This document shows positions 10,580-21,400 of a DNA stretch of 64,000 nt, in pieces (the first letter of the stretch is position 1; each line of letters opens with the position of its first letter). Under the pieces are notes generated by a model. That model ran no database searches and was not told where the DNA came from. It saw only the letters and a list, made by a program, of their open reading frames with translations. This DNA comes from Pachysolen tannophilus NRRL Y-2460 (taxonomy: Eukaryota > Ascomycota > Pichiomycetes > Alaninales > Pachysolenaceae). The stretch is taken from the NCBI GenBank assembly GCA_001661245.1, contig KV454016.1:371381-435380 (forward strand), read 5' to 3'. The position numbers were made by a program, and so were the translations under genes.

Positions 10580-13277
10580 GACTTAATAAATAAAATGACC
10601 AGCAGTTAGTATTATATGTTACAAAATTAAAATAAAAAGCTATGATGCTAATAAGATGCAAACCCCAAAATTAAAAGCAAATGAAGTATAAATGACAAAA
10701 AGAAAAAAAGAAAGAAAGGGCAAAAAAAAAAGCAGTGAGAATCAAGTTATGAATAATGCAATGGAAACAAACTTATGGGATTGATAGAAGGAATGAATAA
10801 AAGTTGGTTTTGTTTTACTTTTTCTTTTTTTTTCGTTTTAAAAAAATAATCTTAAATATTCGAATGGACCGAAAGCTTTAATTTAAATGAAACTGAAATT
10901 ATTTTTCTTTGCTTTGCTGGAATTGAAACAAATCAAATATTATTTCAAATTATCTTCTCTTGCAAAAAATGCAGAAAAAAAAAGTATGAAAAAGGGATGA
11001 TTTATTGAAAGGGATAACAACAATAAGCCCCGATACGATTTTTTTTCGAAACGTGAAAACTGATAAGTCAGATTAATACCGCTAAAACAACAACCGATAA
11101 CTTTAATAGAACTGACAACGACAATGATAGCTGATGGAAAAGGAAAAGACCCAAAGACAACATGCGACATTCAGAAATTGAACACGTTATATATCTTTTT
11201 GAATCTCTCAAGGTTGACTGTTCAAAAATGTATCATAAAACTATCATTGTATTAGAGTTCAGCTTTAATACCGCCTTTTTCGAAAACGCGATCCTCGAAA
11301 ATGCAGACATAAACAAATTAAATCTCTATTATGCACAGCTGCAAAAAATGTAACTTCCTAAAACGGAAATACTTTTTTTTTGCAAAAAGTCAAACGACCT
11401 TTTCGCGATTTTTTAGTGGTATTATTTATTTTTTCTTTTTTTTTTGCTTGTTTCGGCTAAACTTTATAGTTGGTGGGACGTAAATATTGATGGTAGATTT
11501 AAAACAGGTATTAAACATTTTTATTTTCGTAATAATAGTATTGCAATGTATGTATTGGTCCTTCAATCATCCTATATTGTAGTTATTGATATATTCATTT
11601 CGCTGTAAAATGTTTGTGTAGTTCCATTTTGCTTTGCTTTGTAGTTTGAACGTATGTGTATATGTTTTCTCTTGAACTTTGTGACTGCTTTTTTTTTGTT
11701 TATTCCCTTTTTTTTTTTTTTTTTTTGCTTTATAAAACTTCATAAAAGAAAGTAGAGTTTTCATCTGAAAATAAAATAAAATATACGTACTTTGATTATA
11801 ATCTTCTTGTTTGCAAAGGAATTCTCTCTAGAACTAAAATTTCTTGGAAAAAAATTGAAACTGATTCAATAGAAAAAAAAAACAAAATAGTAATAATAAA
11901 AATAATAATGTTAAACACGCAAAGATACTAAAGGAATGTAAATAGTTGGGATCTCTGCTAAAAGAATGAACTTATTAAAAAAGACTGATAGTTTTGTTTA
12001 AAAAAAAATTATAGGTATAAAATATATTAAAAAAAAACTGGCCTGGGAAAACAAATGTTTTTATAATGGAGGTAGAAAAAAAATCAGGCTGCTTAACTAT
12101 TTATTTTCCCCAATTAACGTTTTACCGGGAAGTGTGTAGGGAAAAAAAGAAATCAAAACAGAACTTTTTAATTAGCTCGCCTTTTTTTTTTTTTTTTTAC
12201 TTTTTTTTTTATTTTATTTTCATGCGGCTGCAAGAAAATGCTGGCTTTCAAAGAATTTCCTAATTATTAATCACTATGGTTACTGGTATTGTTAAACCCC
12301 AAATAGGTAAAAGAAAAAAGCTTAATTTTAAACCAGCCCCAATTTTTGTATACAAATAAGAGAAAAAAATTTTTTTTTGTCGTTATTTCTTCTTATGCGG
12401 CTAAGATCTTATTGTGCGCTTAACTGTTCAAATGCAGATTTTTTTATTCGTTCTTATGTTCACGTAAAAATTTGTGCAATTTGTGCTTAGAAAATTATTC
12501 GGTTAACTTTCTTTTTTTCTTTGTTTTACATTCTTTCGCTCATTCGCTTATATGTGAAAATGTATGATTTTTTTTCATACATTTATCATTTGGTATTATT
12601 CATGATATATAGAAAATTACAAATCATATATTTATATATATATATATTTATATATCTATCGTAATTTTTGAACGTATACTTGTTCGGTTGAATTTAGCTA
12701 ATTAATTGCAGCATTAATTAGTTAAGTTACTAGTTTATGTTCTAACAACTGAAACAGAGTTAACCGTACTACAATTTTTAAGTTTTAGTGAAAAAAATTT
12801 TTTCTTTTTTTTTTTTTTTTTTTTTTTCTTCATTTCAAAACTGTCATGCCGATAGAATCTGTACTACATACATATACAGATTTTTCTTTTTATTAGATCA
12901 CTGGGTGATAAAAATTTTTATTGACAAATAGTAAAAGTACCTACCTGTAAGTAATTTAGTCGAATTGATTACGATTTAGAGTTAGAGCTAAATTGATCTG
13001 GATTTTATGAGATAAATTATCAAATAGATTTCTTTTTCAAAAAAAAAAAGAAAGAAAAAAGCAAAAAAAAAAAAAAATTAGTTTGTTAGATCTCAAGTCT
13101 GTATCATGAGTAATCAAAGATAAATTATTGCTTTCACTGCAGTATTGAATTATAATTATAAAATATTAAATCGCTAAAAAAGAAAAAAATAAAATAAAAT
13201 AAAAAATATATGTATGTTTTTTTTTTTTTTTTTTCTCTGTTTTACTTTGAAAAAAACTAAATAAGTTCGAGATTGCT
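10580..13277. other. 2.7-kb gene-free intergenic region
   Basis: This stretch separates the SIM1-like start from the AYR1 3' end. It has many poly-A/T runs and a (TA)n tract near 12630-12660. Short open stretches (for example 11162-11353 and 12066-12263) have no recognisable homology or composition of a protein. No tRNA box, snRNA signature or transposon end was found. The part next to 10580 is the promoter of the SUN gene; the rest is unexplained. Confidence 0.5.
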
Positions 13278-14153
13278 TCATTCGATATGTTCCTTTGTCG
13301 ATCTTCTCCGAATTGCTTCAAAAACAGGGTTTAATTTAAACTTTATTCTAAAAGCAAATTCAATAATTGATCTGGGTAACCATGCAACAACTGTTGAAAC
13401 ATAAGTTGCCTTTGTACCCCTATAAACATTTAATGGATCAGATTTACTTAACATATCATCAACGACTTTACGTGCGAAAACATCAGGTTCCATTGGATGA
13501 TTTTTATCAGACATTTTCTTTCTTTCTTCAAAAGCTTCAAGAGTCTCTGGTAAATAATAATGTGATGTAGCTGGTAACAGCCTCTTATCGGCAATATTAG
13601 TATGAACACCACCTGTAACTATATTCAAGACTTTAACTCCAAAAGGCTGCAATTCTAAATGAAGCACAGAACAGTATTGATGAATTGCAGCTTTGGAAGC
13701 TGAATATATTGAACCCCAAGGAAAAGGAGCAATTCCTGCAAGGGATCCAGTGAATGCAACACAACCTTTAGCCTTGATCAATAAGGGAGCAAATTCTCTT
13801 GTCATTCTAATAGGAGCAAAAAAATTTACTGCAAAACATTTATAAACTGAATCATCATCAACATCTATTGCAGGCATGGTACAAGACAGACCAGCATTAT
13901 TATACAATAAATCCAATTTACCTCCAGTCTTATTAGAAATTAAATCTCTAACTTCTAAAACTTTTTCCAGATTTGTAACATCCAAAGAAATTGGTTCAAT
14001 ACCATATTCAACTAAATCTTTCATATTTTCAAAATTTCTTGCACATGCAAATACTTTAAAACCTCTTTGAGCTAATTCAATAGAAACAGCTTTACCAATA
14101 CCTGAAGATGCACCTGTCACCAAGGCATATTTTTGTTCCGTTTCTTGTGACAT
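13278..14153 (-). CDS. AYR1: Ayr1, NADPH-dependent 1-acyldihydroxyacetone-phosphate reductase
   Basis: A classical short-chain dehydrogenase of 291 aa (S. cerevisiae 297). It has the nucleotide-binding TGASSGIG near the N-terminus, the NNAG motif, and catalytic Ser and YSASK (Tyr-x-x-x-Lys). The C-terminal part resembles Ayr1 (GGVHTNIADKRLLP, DPLNVYRGT). Family knowledge: it reduces 1-acyl-DHAP to lysophosphatidic acid at lipid droplets and the ER, and acts on triacylglycerols. The start is the ATG at 14153 (MSQETEQKYALVTGASSG); the in-frame GTG further upstream is not a plausible start. Neighbouring the SUN gene repeats the S. cerevisiae YIL123W-YIL124W pair. Confidence 0.94.
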   Translation of the reverse strand: MSQETEQKYALVTGASSGIGKAVSIELAQRGFKVFACARNFENMKDLVEYGIEPISLDVTNLEKVLEVRDLISNKTGGKLDLLYNNAGLSCTMPAIDVDDDSVYKCFAVNFFAPIRMTREFAPLLIKAKGCVAFTGSLAGIAPFPWGSIYSASKAAIHQYCSVLHLELQPFGVKVLNIVTGGVHTNIADKRLLPATSHYYLPETLEAFEERKKMSDKNHPMEPDVFARKVVDDMLSKSDPLNVYRGTKATYVSTVVAWLPRSIIEFAFRIKFKLNPVFEAIRRRSTKEHIE

Positions 14154-14634
14154 GATAACAGAAATTAAAAGCACAAAAAAAAAAAAAAGAAAAAGAGAAA
14201 AAAATAATTTAGGTGATGAATTGAATTCAAGAAATATAAAATAATTGATTACAGCAATGAATTAATTGTTGTAAGAACAACACCCAGTGTATCTAATCTA
14301 CCTTGTCCAAATATTAAACAAGTTGCACAACTAAACCTCAAATTTGATTTTAACTTCAATTTCAAATCAGCTAATTAAATACTTCAATCAAACTCTCCAA
14401 ATACCTACTCACTACCGTATCCAATCAATGGATCCAAATCCGTGGCAATTATTTTATAGATTAATTCGAATTGTAGCTATTTAATTGTTGTATTTTTAAA
14501 TAAATTAAGTGATGAGTTGCGGAACCGTTGATGATTTCAGACGACTCTTTTTTTTTTTCCTTCTTTTTTTTTTTAATTATGACCGCATTAAAAATTTCCA
14601 AAGCTATGAATGAGAGATATCTGTTTCTACATAG
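14154..14634. other. divergent AYR1-MOD5 promoter region
   Basis: No gene was found in this 481-bp spacer. It is AT-rich with poly-T tracts near 14546-14575 just upstream of MOD5. No specific factor site could be called. Confidence 0.5.
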
Positions 14635-16032
14635 ATGAATGTTTTGAAGATTCTTTGTGGTGCAATGAAAAGATCGGTGATGGGTTCTCCAATAAATGTG
14701 ATATCGATAATAGGTACAACTGGTGTTGGTAAATCTCAGTTTAGTATAGAGTTAGCCAAAAGATATAATGGGGAAATTATCAATGCTGATTCTATGCAGA
14801 TGTATAAAAGATTGGATATTATAACTAATAAGCATCCGATAGAGGAAAGGGAAGGTATAGAACATCACGTTATGAATCATGTTGATTGGGATAAAGAGTA
14901 TGTGATTCATAGGTTTAGAGAAGAGGCGATGCTGAAGATAAAAGAGATTCATGAAAGAGGTAAGGTGCCCATTATTGTTGGTGGAACTCATTATTATTTA
15001 CAATCGTTATTGTTTAATAATAAGACTATAAAGACCAATGAGCAGATATTGGAAGAAGATGATGAGATGAGGAATTTGGAAAAAAAATTAACAAGGGAGG
15101 AGTTAAATATACTTAATGATTCTTCTCCTGCTGAACTATACAGTTATTTACAAAAAATTGATCCTATTGTATCTGAAAAATTTCATCCAAATGATTCAAG
15201 AAGGATTAAAAGATGTATTGAAATTTTTTTCCTTACAAAGAAAAGAGCTTCTGATTATTATGATGAACAACTGGCAAATAAAAAATTTGAATCAAGTTTA
15301 AATTTTAATACTTTAATATTTTGGTTATGGTCTGAACAAAGTGTCTTAGCTAAAAGGTTGGATGATAGAGTCGATAAGATGCTTGCAGAAGGTGGCATTG
15401 ATGAAATTAATGAACTATATAGGTACTATTCATCTTTAAAAGTTAAACCAGATTGTGAACACGGTGTTTTCCAAGTCATTGGTTTTAAAGAATTTTTACC
15501 CTGGTTAGATTCAAATAGTTTACAAGATGATTTATTTAAAAAATCCATAATGGATATGAAAACTAGAACTAGAAGGTACGCAAAGAGACAAGTTAAATGG
15601 ATAAAGAATTCATTAGCTAGAGATTTACTGAGCGAATCATTACATAATTTTTCTAATGGAGGTAAGATATATGTTTTAAATGCTACAGATTTACTGAATT
15701 GGAATGATGAGGTTTACCAAAGAGGTTCTTCAATAGCTAAAAAATTTTTATCATCAGATCTGGGACAAATATTGGAACCACAAACCCCGGAAGGTTTGGA
15801 AGATTTATTACCATCTTTTGAAAACAATGTTGATGATCATAGTATCCGCACACAAAACTGGAAACATTATGAATGTGACATATGTAAGGACGATAATGGG
15901 AAACCATTGGTATTTGTTGGAGAACAATATTCAATACATTTGAAAAGCAGAAAGCATAGATCGTATTTGAATAAGGGAAAGAAAAAAAGAGAATACGAAG
16001 AACGGTTAATGTCTAAAAGACAAACATTATAG
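14635..16032 (+). CDS. MOD5: Mod5, tRNA dimethylallyltransferase (i6A37)
   Basis: The 465-aa protein (S. cerevisiae 428) has the P-loop GTTGVGKSQ (about residues 28-36). It also has the family blocks NADSMQMYK, ITNKHP.EEREGI.HHVMNHVDW and GGTHYYLQ, and the RYAKRQVKWIKN segment. A C-terminal C2H2-type zinc finger (CDICKDDNGK...HLKSRKH) is as in eukaryotic Mod5. Family knowledge: it transfers a dimethylallyl group to A37 of UNN-decoding tRNAs in cytosol and mitochondria. Three in-frame Met codons (residues 1, 11, 16) precede the P-loop. In S. cerevisiae alternative starts give mitochondrial and cytosolic/nuclear forms, and the same is plausible here because the first ATG has T at -3. Confidence 0.95.
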   Translation: MNVLKILCGAMKRSVMGSPINVISIIGTTGVGKSQFSIELAKRYNGEIINADSMQMYKRLDIITNKHPIEEREGIEHHVMNHVDWDKEYVIHRFREEAMLKIKEIHERGKVPIIVGGTHYYLQSLLFNNKTIKTNEQILEEDDEMRNLEKKLTREELNILNDSSPAELYSYLQKIDPIVSEKFHPNDSRRIKRCIEIFFLTKKRASDYYDEQLANKKFESSLNFNTLIFWLWSEQSVLAKRLDDRVDKMLAEGGIDEINELYRYYSSLKVKPDCEHGVFQVIGFKEFLPWLDSNSLQDDLFKKSIMDMKTRTRRYAKRQVKWIKNSLARDLLSESLHNFSNGGKIYVLNATDLLNWNDEVYQRGSSIAKKFLSSDLGQILEPQTPEGLEDLLPSFENNVDDHSIRTQNWKHYECDICKDDNGKPLVFVGEQYSIHLKSRKHRSYLNKGKKKREYEERLMSKRQTL

Positions 16033-16123
16033 ATTTGATTAATAATACCTTTATATACAGCGTTACTTATATTCGTTAATTCCAATATTAATTGAAATGA
16101 AAATGAAAAAAAAAATTCTTTTA

Positions 16124-16532
16124 TCAAGAACTATTCCCCTTTCTTCTTTGTTCTAACTGTATTAATAAATGTATATATTTGTTAGTTATATGTTCGTTAT
16201 AGCTAACTAGTAAGCTAGTTCGTCAAAATTTTAACAATTATACTTACCCATTCTTTCTTACATTCCCTATAGGCCCTAAAATATTCACCACAAATCTGTT
16301 TATAATCATGATCATGATTCTCCATACACCTAATTGCCATCCTTGAAGTTTCACCACATGGATCATAATATTGAGAAGGCGCTTTCACAACAAATATATC
16401 TTTATGAACTTTTTGAGTTGGTTCATCAGGATAGTACTTGAAATCACCCTCATTGGTTGAACCTCTTGTGAAATCAACTTTTTTAGAATTCACATCATCC
16501 TTCTTGTTCTCTTGATTGTCCGAAGAACTCAT
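16124..16532 (-). CDS. COX23: Cox23, twin CX9C mitochondrial protein, one intron near the 3' end
   Basis: The protein has two CX9C motifs (CGETSRMAIRC and CGEYFRAYREC) preceded by the family block DFTRGSTNEG...FKYYPDEP and SQYYDPC. Family knowledge: an intermembrane-space protein needed for cytochrome c oxidase biogenesis, imported by the Mia40 relay. Without splicing the frame ends in an odd tail (VSIIVKILTN). A donor GTAAGT right after codon Trp (16247), an AACTAAC branch site (complement of 16181-16187) and an acceptor TACAG allow splicing to a last exon reading LEQRRKGNSS. This resembles the S. cerevisiae end LTARRKNRQQ. CDS = complement join(16124..16156, 16248..16532), 105 aa. MOD5 converges on it from the left. 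Confidence 0.9.
16157..16247 (-). other. COX23: COX23 intron, 91 nt, phase 0
   Basis: The donor is GTAAGT, the branch site AACTAAC about 25 nt upstream of the acceptor, and the acceptor AATACAG. Splicing restores a family-like C-terminus (WLEQRRKG). Confidence 0.85.
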
Positions 16533-16676
16533 GATTACCTGGTATTAATCATATATTATTATATTTAATGAACATTATTAAACCTTACTATTTAATAAAA
16601 AAATTTTTTTTTTTTTCACTTTTTTATTTTCAGTTTCTTTTATATTTCAATACGAAATCATTGAAATATAACAACG

Positions 16677-18121
16677 ATGAGCTCTTCAACCACTAAGGCA
16701 GGAGCAGTGGTATGTTCTAGATGTAAAATTGAAGAGTCGCTATTGGTGACTAGAAAAGAGGCCTTTTGTTCAAGTTGCTTCACAAAGTTTATATCGAACA
16801 AGCAAAGAAAGTTAATGTCCAGTGATAAATTTAAAGTAAAATATGGCAAACAAGTGAATGAAATACATAAAGTTTTGCTCTGTTTATCCTTTGGTAGATC
16901 TTCTTTGGTGCTATTGGATATTATTATAAATTTATTGAAAGAACAAAGATCAATACATAGGGGAAGGCAAGGTTTTAAACTAGTAGTAGTACATATTCTT
17001 GATGATCATCATAGACTTGAATTTATAAAAGAAACCATTAAAAAGATTAATTTTTTTATAATTTAGGTGATGAAAAGATAGATATTGAATTTAAGATTTT
17101 GAATATAGATTCTTTTTTATCAGGATCTTATGATTTTGAGAGAATTAAATTGTTTAAAGATTTCAATTCAATGATTATTAAAGATGGATCATCACTTGAT
17201 GAAAAATTTCCTCAAACAGTACAAGAATTATTATCAAAATGTTCTAGTAATTCATCGGTTGAAGATTTACTTGATATTATTTATAATGAGTTGTATTTCA
17301 ATACATGTAAATCTGAGGACTGTCATACTATGATATTTGGTCATTCGATGACTAAATTAGCAGTTGATATTTTAGCTTTAACTATCAAGGGTAGAGGATC
17401 ATTAGTGAACCAAAGAGTGACAGATGGTATTCATACTTACCAGAAGTACCAGGTAGAGGTTGTGCATCCATTGAGAGATGTCTTGGATTCAGAAATCGAT
17501 AAGTATCTTGATTTGAATAATTTGATGCAGTTTTGCGATAATAATAACGATACCAATACTACTTTAGCTATAAAGAAATTAACAAAGAATATGACTATTG
17601 GTGAAATAACACGGCGGTATTTCGATACCCTCGATAAAGATTATTCTGAAACAGTCTCAACAGTGGTTAAAATTGGATCCAAATTAATAGATCCCATTTC
17701 TGAAAAAAATGATGAAAAAGATGACAACAATGGTATTCAGTTTTGTAAAATTTGCAATTGCAAGATATTTAAAAATCCTCAGGCTTGGCTCAATAGAATA
17801 ACTGTGGAGGAACCTTTTCCAATAACTAATGATGAAGAACGTGCTGCATATGAAATGTATAAAGAAGCAGCATTACAAATTTCACCAGATAATCTAGAAG
17901 AAGAAGAAGAAGAAGAAGAAGAAGAAGGTGTACCGCAGAAAGAACCTATATCTCTCTGCTACGGTTGTCTTGTTACCATAGGTGGAGTTCCAAAAGAAGG
18001 ACTCGACTGGCCAGTCAGAAACCAAGAAACACAAGAAATCTTGAATGAATATATTCTAACCGACAATGGAAGCGATGACGATGGTAACGATGATGATAAC
18101 GATGATGATGGTGGGAACTGA
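16677..18121 (+). CDS. NCS2: Ncs2 (Ctu2), tRNA wobble-uridine thiolation subunit, apparent frameshift
   Basis: The N-terminus has the Ncs2 pattern: two CxxC pairs (CSRC, CSSC) and KFISNKQRK. It continues through LLCLSFGRSS and VVHILDD. The frame ends at 17066, but the next frame continues at once (from about 17051) with the rest of the family: HSMTKLAVDIL, GRGSLV, CxxC (CKIC) and YGCL. Together they need 1445+1 nt, or 481 aa (S. cerevisiae 493). Family knowledge: with Ncs6 it makes s2U34 in tRNAs for Lys, Glu and Gln, using sulfur from Urm1. The junction lies in a T7 run (17051-17057), so a missing base or a real lesion is likely. The C-terminus is very acidic with an E9 stretch. Confidence 0.88.
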
Positions 18122-18426
18122 GCCAGAAGTCCTATCAGGCACAATCTTCTCCGCGGAGAAGAGTTTTTTGTATAGTAAATATCATCGCTGCAGTAAATAA
18201 AACGCCTCTAAATTTCTCCAAAACGGAAAACTTTCAGATTTAGAAGATCTTTTGAGGTTTCCTACTAGGAGACGGAGAAGATTTTGTTTTTGTAGTAATA
18301 ATTTAATTTCACATAGAATAAATAATGATAAATAGTGTTGTGTGTAAGCTTTGATTGATGGGTAATCATAATCTCTTTTTTCTTTTTTTCAGTAGGTAGA
18401 TGAGCTGTCATTGTGAATAGATTAGA
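18122..18426. other. promoter region of the TRAPPC11-like gene
   Basis: This 305-bp spacer lies between NCS2 and the TRAPPC11-like gene. It carries the 18-bp palindrome listed separately and a second CGGAGAAGA copy at about 18273-18281. Nothing else was recognised. Confidence 0.5.
18145..18162. promoter_or_regulatory. 18-bp palindrome containing a TCCGCGGA (PDRE-type) site
   Basis: TCTTCTCCGCGGAGAAGA reads the same on both strands. Its core TCCGCGGA (18150-18157) equals the pleiotropic drug response element bound by Pdr1/Pdr3 zinc-cluster proteins in S. cerevisiae. It lies 265 bp upstream of the TRAPPC11-like ATG and just after NCS2. It could also be part of a terminator, since a T6 run follows. 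Confidence 0.5.
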
Positions 18427-21400
18427 ATGGAAGTGTATCCGATAGAATATACAGCTCAATTAGGTCCTTTGATTTTTGTTCAAGGTTTAGGGAAGGATGG
18501 TATACCTCAAGGTTCTACTAATAATTTGTTAAATCCTCCTCCATCGGCTCCAATAATAAATAATCCGTTGTTGATTGATGGTGAGCTTATAAGAAGGGAT
18601 TCACAGACGATTAGGTGTTCTTATGGGTTGGAATTGGTTTCATTGTTTAACCAATTTAATTTGGCAAATGATTGCATTTGGGATAATGATTTAGTAAGGT
18701 TTGGTACAAATAGCAATAGTATAAGTAGTGGTAGCGGTATAGCTACCACTAAGGCTACGCCTAGTGATGGGTTAAAATTTAGGTTTAAGTTTATTGATAG
18801 CGAATTATTACTACCTCAGCTGAAAGAATCTTCGGCTGCCAATTCTAGTGGTAGTAATAGTAATAATAATAGCAGCGCTACTAATTCTGAATCATTGGAG
18901 TCTGATGGGTCTAGTCCCGTTTCTTCGAAAACCACTTATTCTTCAAGTTTTGTATCTCCATTATCTCCATTCAATGAGAGTTCGGATTTGTATCCGGATG
19001 GGATACTCTCTGCCAACTGGATTCAAAAATATAGAGATATTACTCCTGCTGTCTTTGTAAGTGTTCATGAATTGGATGGTGATTTAACTGACAAAGAAGA
19101 GATTTCAAAATCTGACAATGAAATAATAAAAGAGATAAATTATCTTAAATTGCATTTTATTAAAAGGAATATCAAATTTCTCTCAATCGTAGTATGTTCG
19201 AGATCAATATTGATGAACCCAGAATTAAATGAAAGGATTAATAATTTAAGAAAAGCAACAAATTTAAATGCTAAAAATGGTTTATTATTTTTACCTTCAG
19301 GAACTGAAAAAGAATTAAAATTTTTTTTCAAAAATAATTTATTGACTTTATTACGATCACTTTCATTAGAATACTATAATTCCATTGAAAAGAAAATTAG
19401 AAAAAAAAATTTAAAGTTTTATCAACATTGAGTAATGCTGAAGATTTGAAAAATATTCCAAAAGAATTAATTCAACCATTTTATGAAGCTAGATATGATT
19501 TAAAATTATCTATAATTTCAGAATTAAAATTACAACATGAAAATTCTGTGAAATTATACGAATTAGCATATGTATCTATGGTTAAAATTTGTTCTACTAT
19601 ACCAATGAAACACACTAGATGGCAAGATTTAAGAATGTTATTAGATTATACTGCTTTCAACATTGTGAAGTTGTATTTATACTTACAAAATTGTAATTTG
19701 TCATATACAAAATTTGATATTCATATTCAAAACGTTTTGTTGTTTTTGAAAAAACATAATGTATCGATAAATAAAAATTATTGGGTAATAAGTTGGTTAA
19801 GCTACCAATTCCAATGGTTGGGAGAATTGTTAGAATTTGTGCCTGATGGAATAGTGCCTGTTGATAATGCTTTGTCTTTACGTAATTCCGATAATGATTT
19901 ACTACAAATGCCAAATGGCGGTTACATTTTTCTTCAGGCTAATTCGTTATTGAAAAGGCGTAAGATTCAAGCATCAAAATATCAAAATGGTAATAACAAG
20001 ATTGACATTGACGATACTTTTGATAGTTATCTATCATTGCTACCAGAGGATGAGGTTAAATTTGATTATTTTGCAAAATCCAATGATTTATTGGAGAAAT
20101 CACTCAGGTCTTTTAGTAGATCAGAATACCTCAAGTTTAATAGAACAATTATAAATATTCACTTGGAAATGGGTGAGAATTTTTTCCAGTTACAGAAATA
20201 TGAAATGTCTATCATTAATTTTGAAAAATGTTTGGAGTTGTTTAATTTGAATAACTTACAACTCAATTGGTATTATTTACTTTCCATAATATATTTAAGG
20301 CTTTACCAAAGTTATTACAAGATGGAGAAAAAAAAAGAAATAATTTTTTATTTATTGAAATTGAGTTCTTTAGAAGGTAAATATTCTCAAAATCATATGG
20401 AGGTTATGGAGTCAGAAACGAAATTTGATAAAAAATTTGCAGAACCTGTTGTGTTTGATGAGAAACAAAATTTTTTCACTGTTGAATTTTTATTTAAAGA
20501 ATCATCTACTCCAATATCTCTGTGTTCTAAATTTCAACTCAAGTTAACATCAAATTTGAATGAGCTATTAGGAACGGTAAAAGTCAAAGAGATTGTGATT
20601 ACTTTTAAAGATGATTTATTAATGCCTATCATCTTGAAACATTCAGAAGAAATGGAAATGAAGAAAATAGTTGACATTAATAATTTGAAAGAAGAACAAG
20701 ATACGAATTTACAAAAAAATGTATTAATTGGATACTTGAATTTAAATTTTTCTCTGACCGGAAATAAAAATATCAAGTATTTGCAATTTACAGATATAGT
20801 TACTACAAAACTTGGAACTACTTCTTTATTGGATATTGATTTATTAGTTTCTTATAAGGAGTTGGTTGAAGTAAAATTTAAGCCAGAGATACAATTGGAC
20901 AAGGTTTCAAATCGGTACGAATGGTTGATATTAGATAAAGACAATAATAGTAAGGATAATGAAAAAGATGACTACAACTTTAACACATTTTTTCTTAAAA
21001 AGAGACAAATAATTAAAACTTATGACCCTCTTTTCACCAGTATTGTACCCAGAAAACCTGATACAAAAATTTTATTAGACTATGATCATAATAGAGATCA
21101 TTTTTATATTGGAGAATTAATCCATTTCAATATTAGTGTGATTAACAATGATAGTGGGAATGTTAGTCTTAATTTGAAAAGTACTATCAATTTAAACGAT
21201 GAAAATGAAGATACTAACGTTGAGTCTTATTGGGAAGATTCAACAAGCGATGAAATATATTTGGAGTCATTAAAATCAAACAATTCCAAAGTTTCTAAGA
21301 AACTTTTCATTAAGATACCAAATATTCTTGAAAAAGACAAAAATTTTCTTCATTTAAAAATACTGATAAAATTTTTTGTTAATGATAATATGAATTTACC

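Noticed and set aside
11162-11353. 63-codon ORF in the SIM1 upstream region
   Set aside because: Short, no homology recognised and no supporting signals.
17051-17057. Programmed -1 frameshifting as the main explanation for NCS2 (and likewise at 19401 and 55208)
   Set aside because: Any homopolymer forms a slippery heptamer by default. Three same-direction breaks in unrelated genes are better explained by under-called homopolymers.
16677-17100. Intron as the cause of the NCS2 break
   Set aside because: No donor, branch site and acceptor set fits near the junction, and homology runs through it without a gap.
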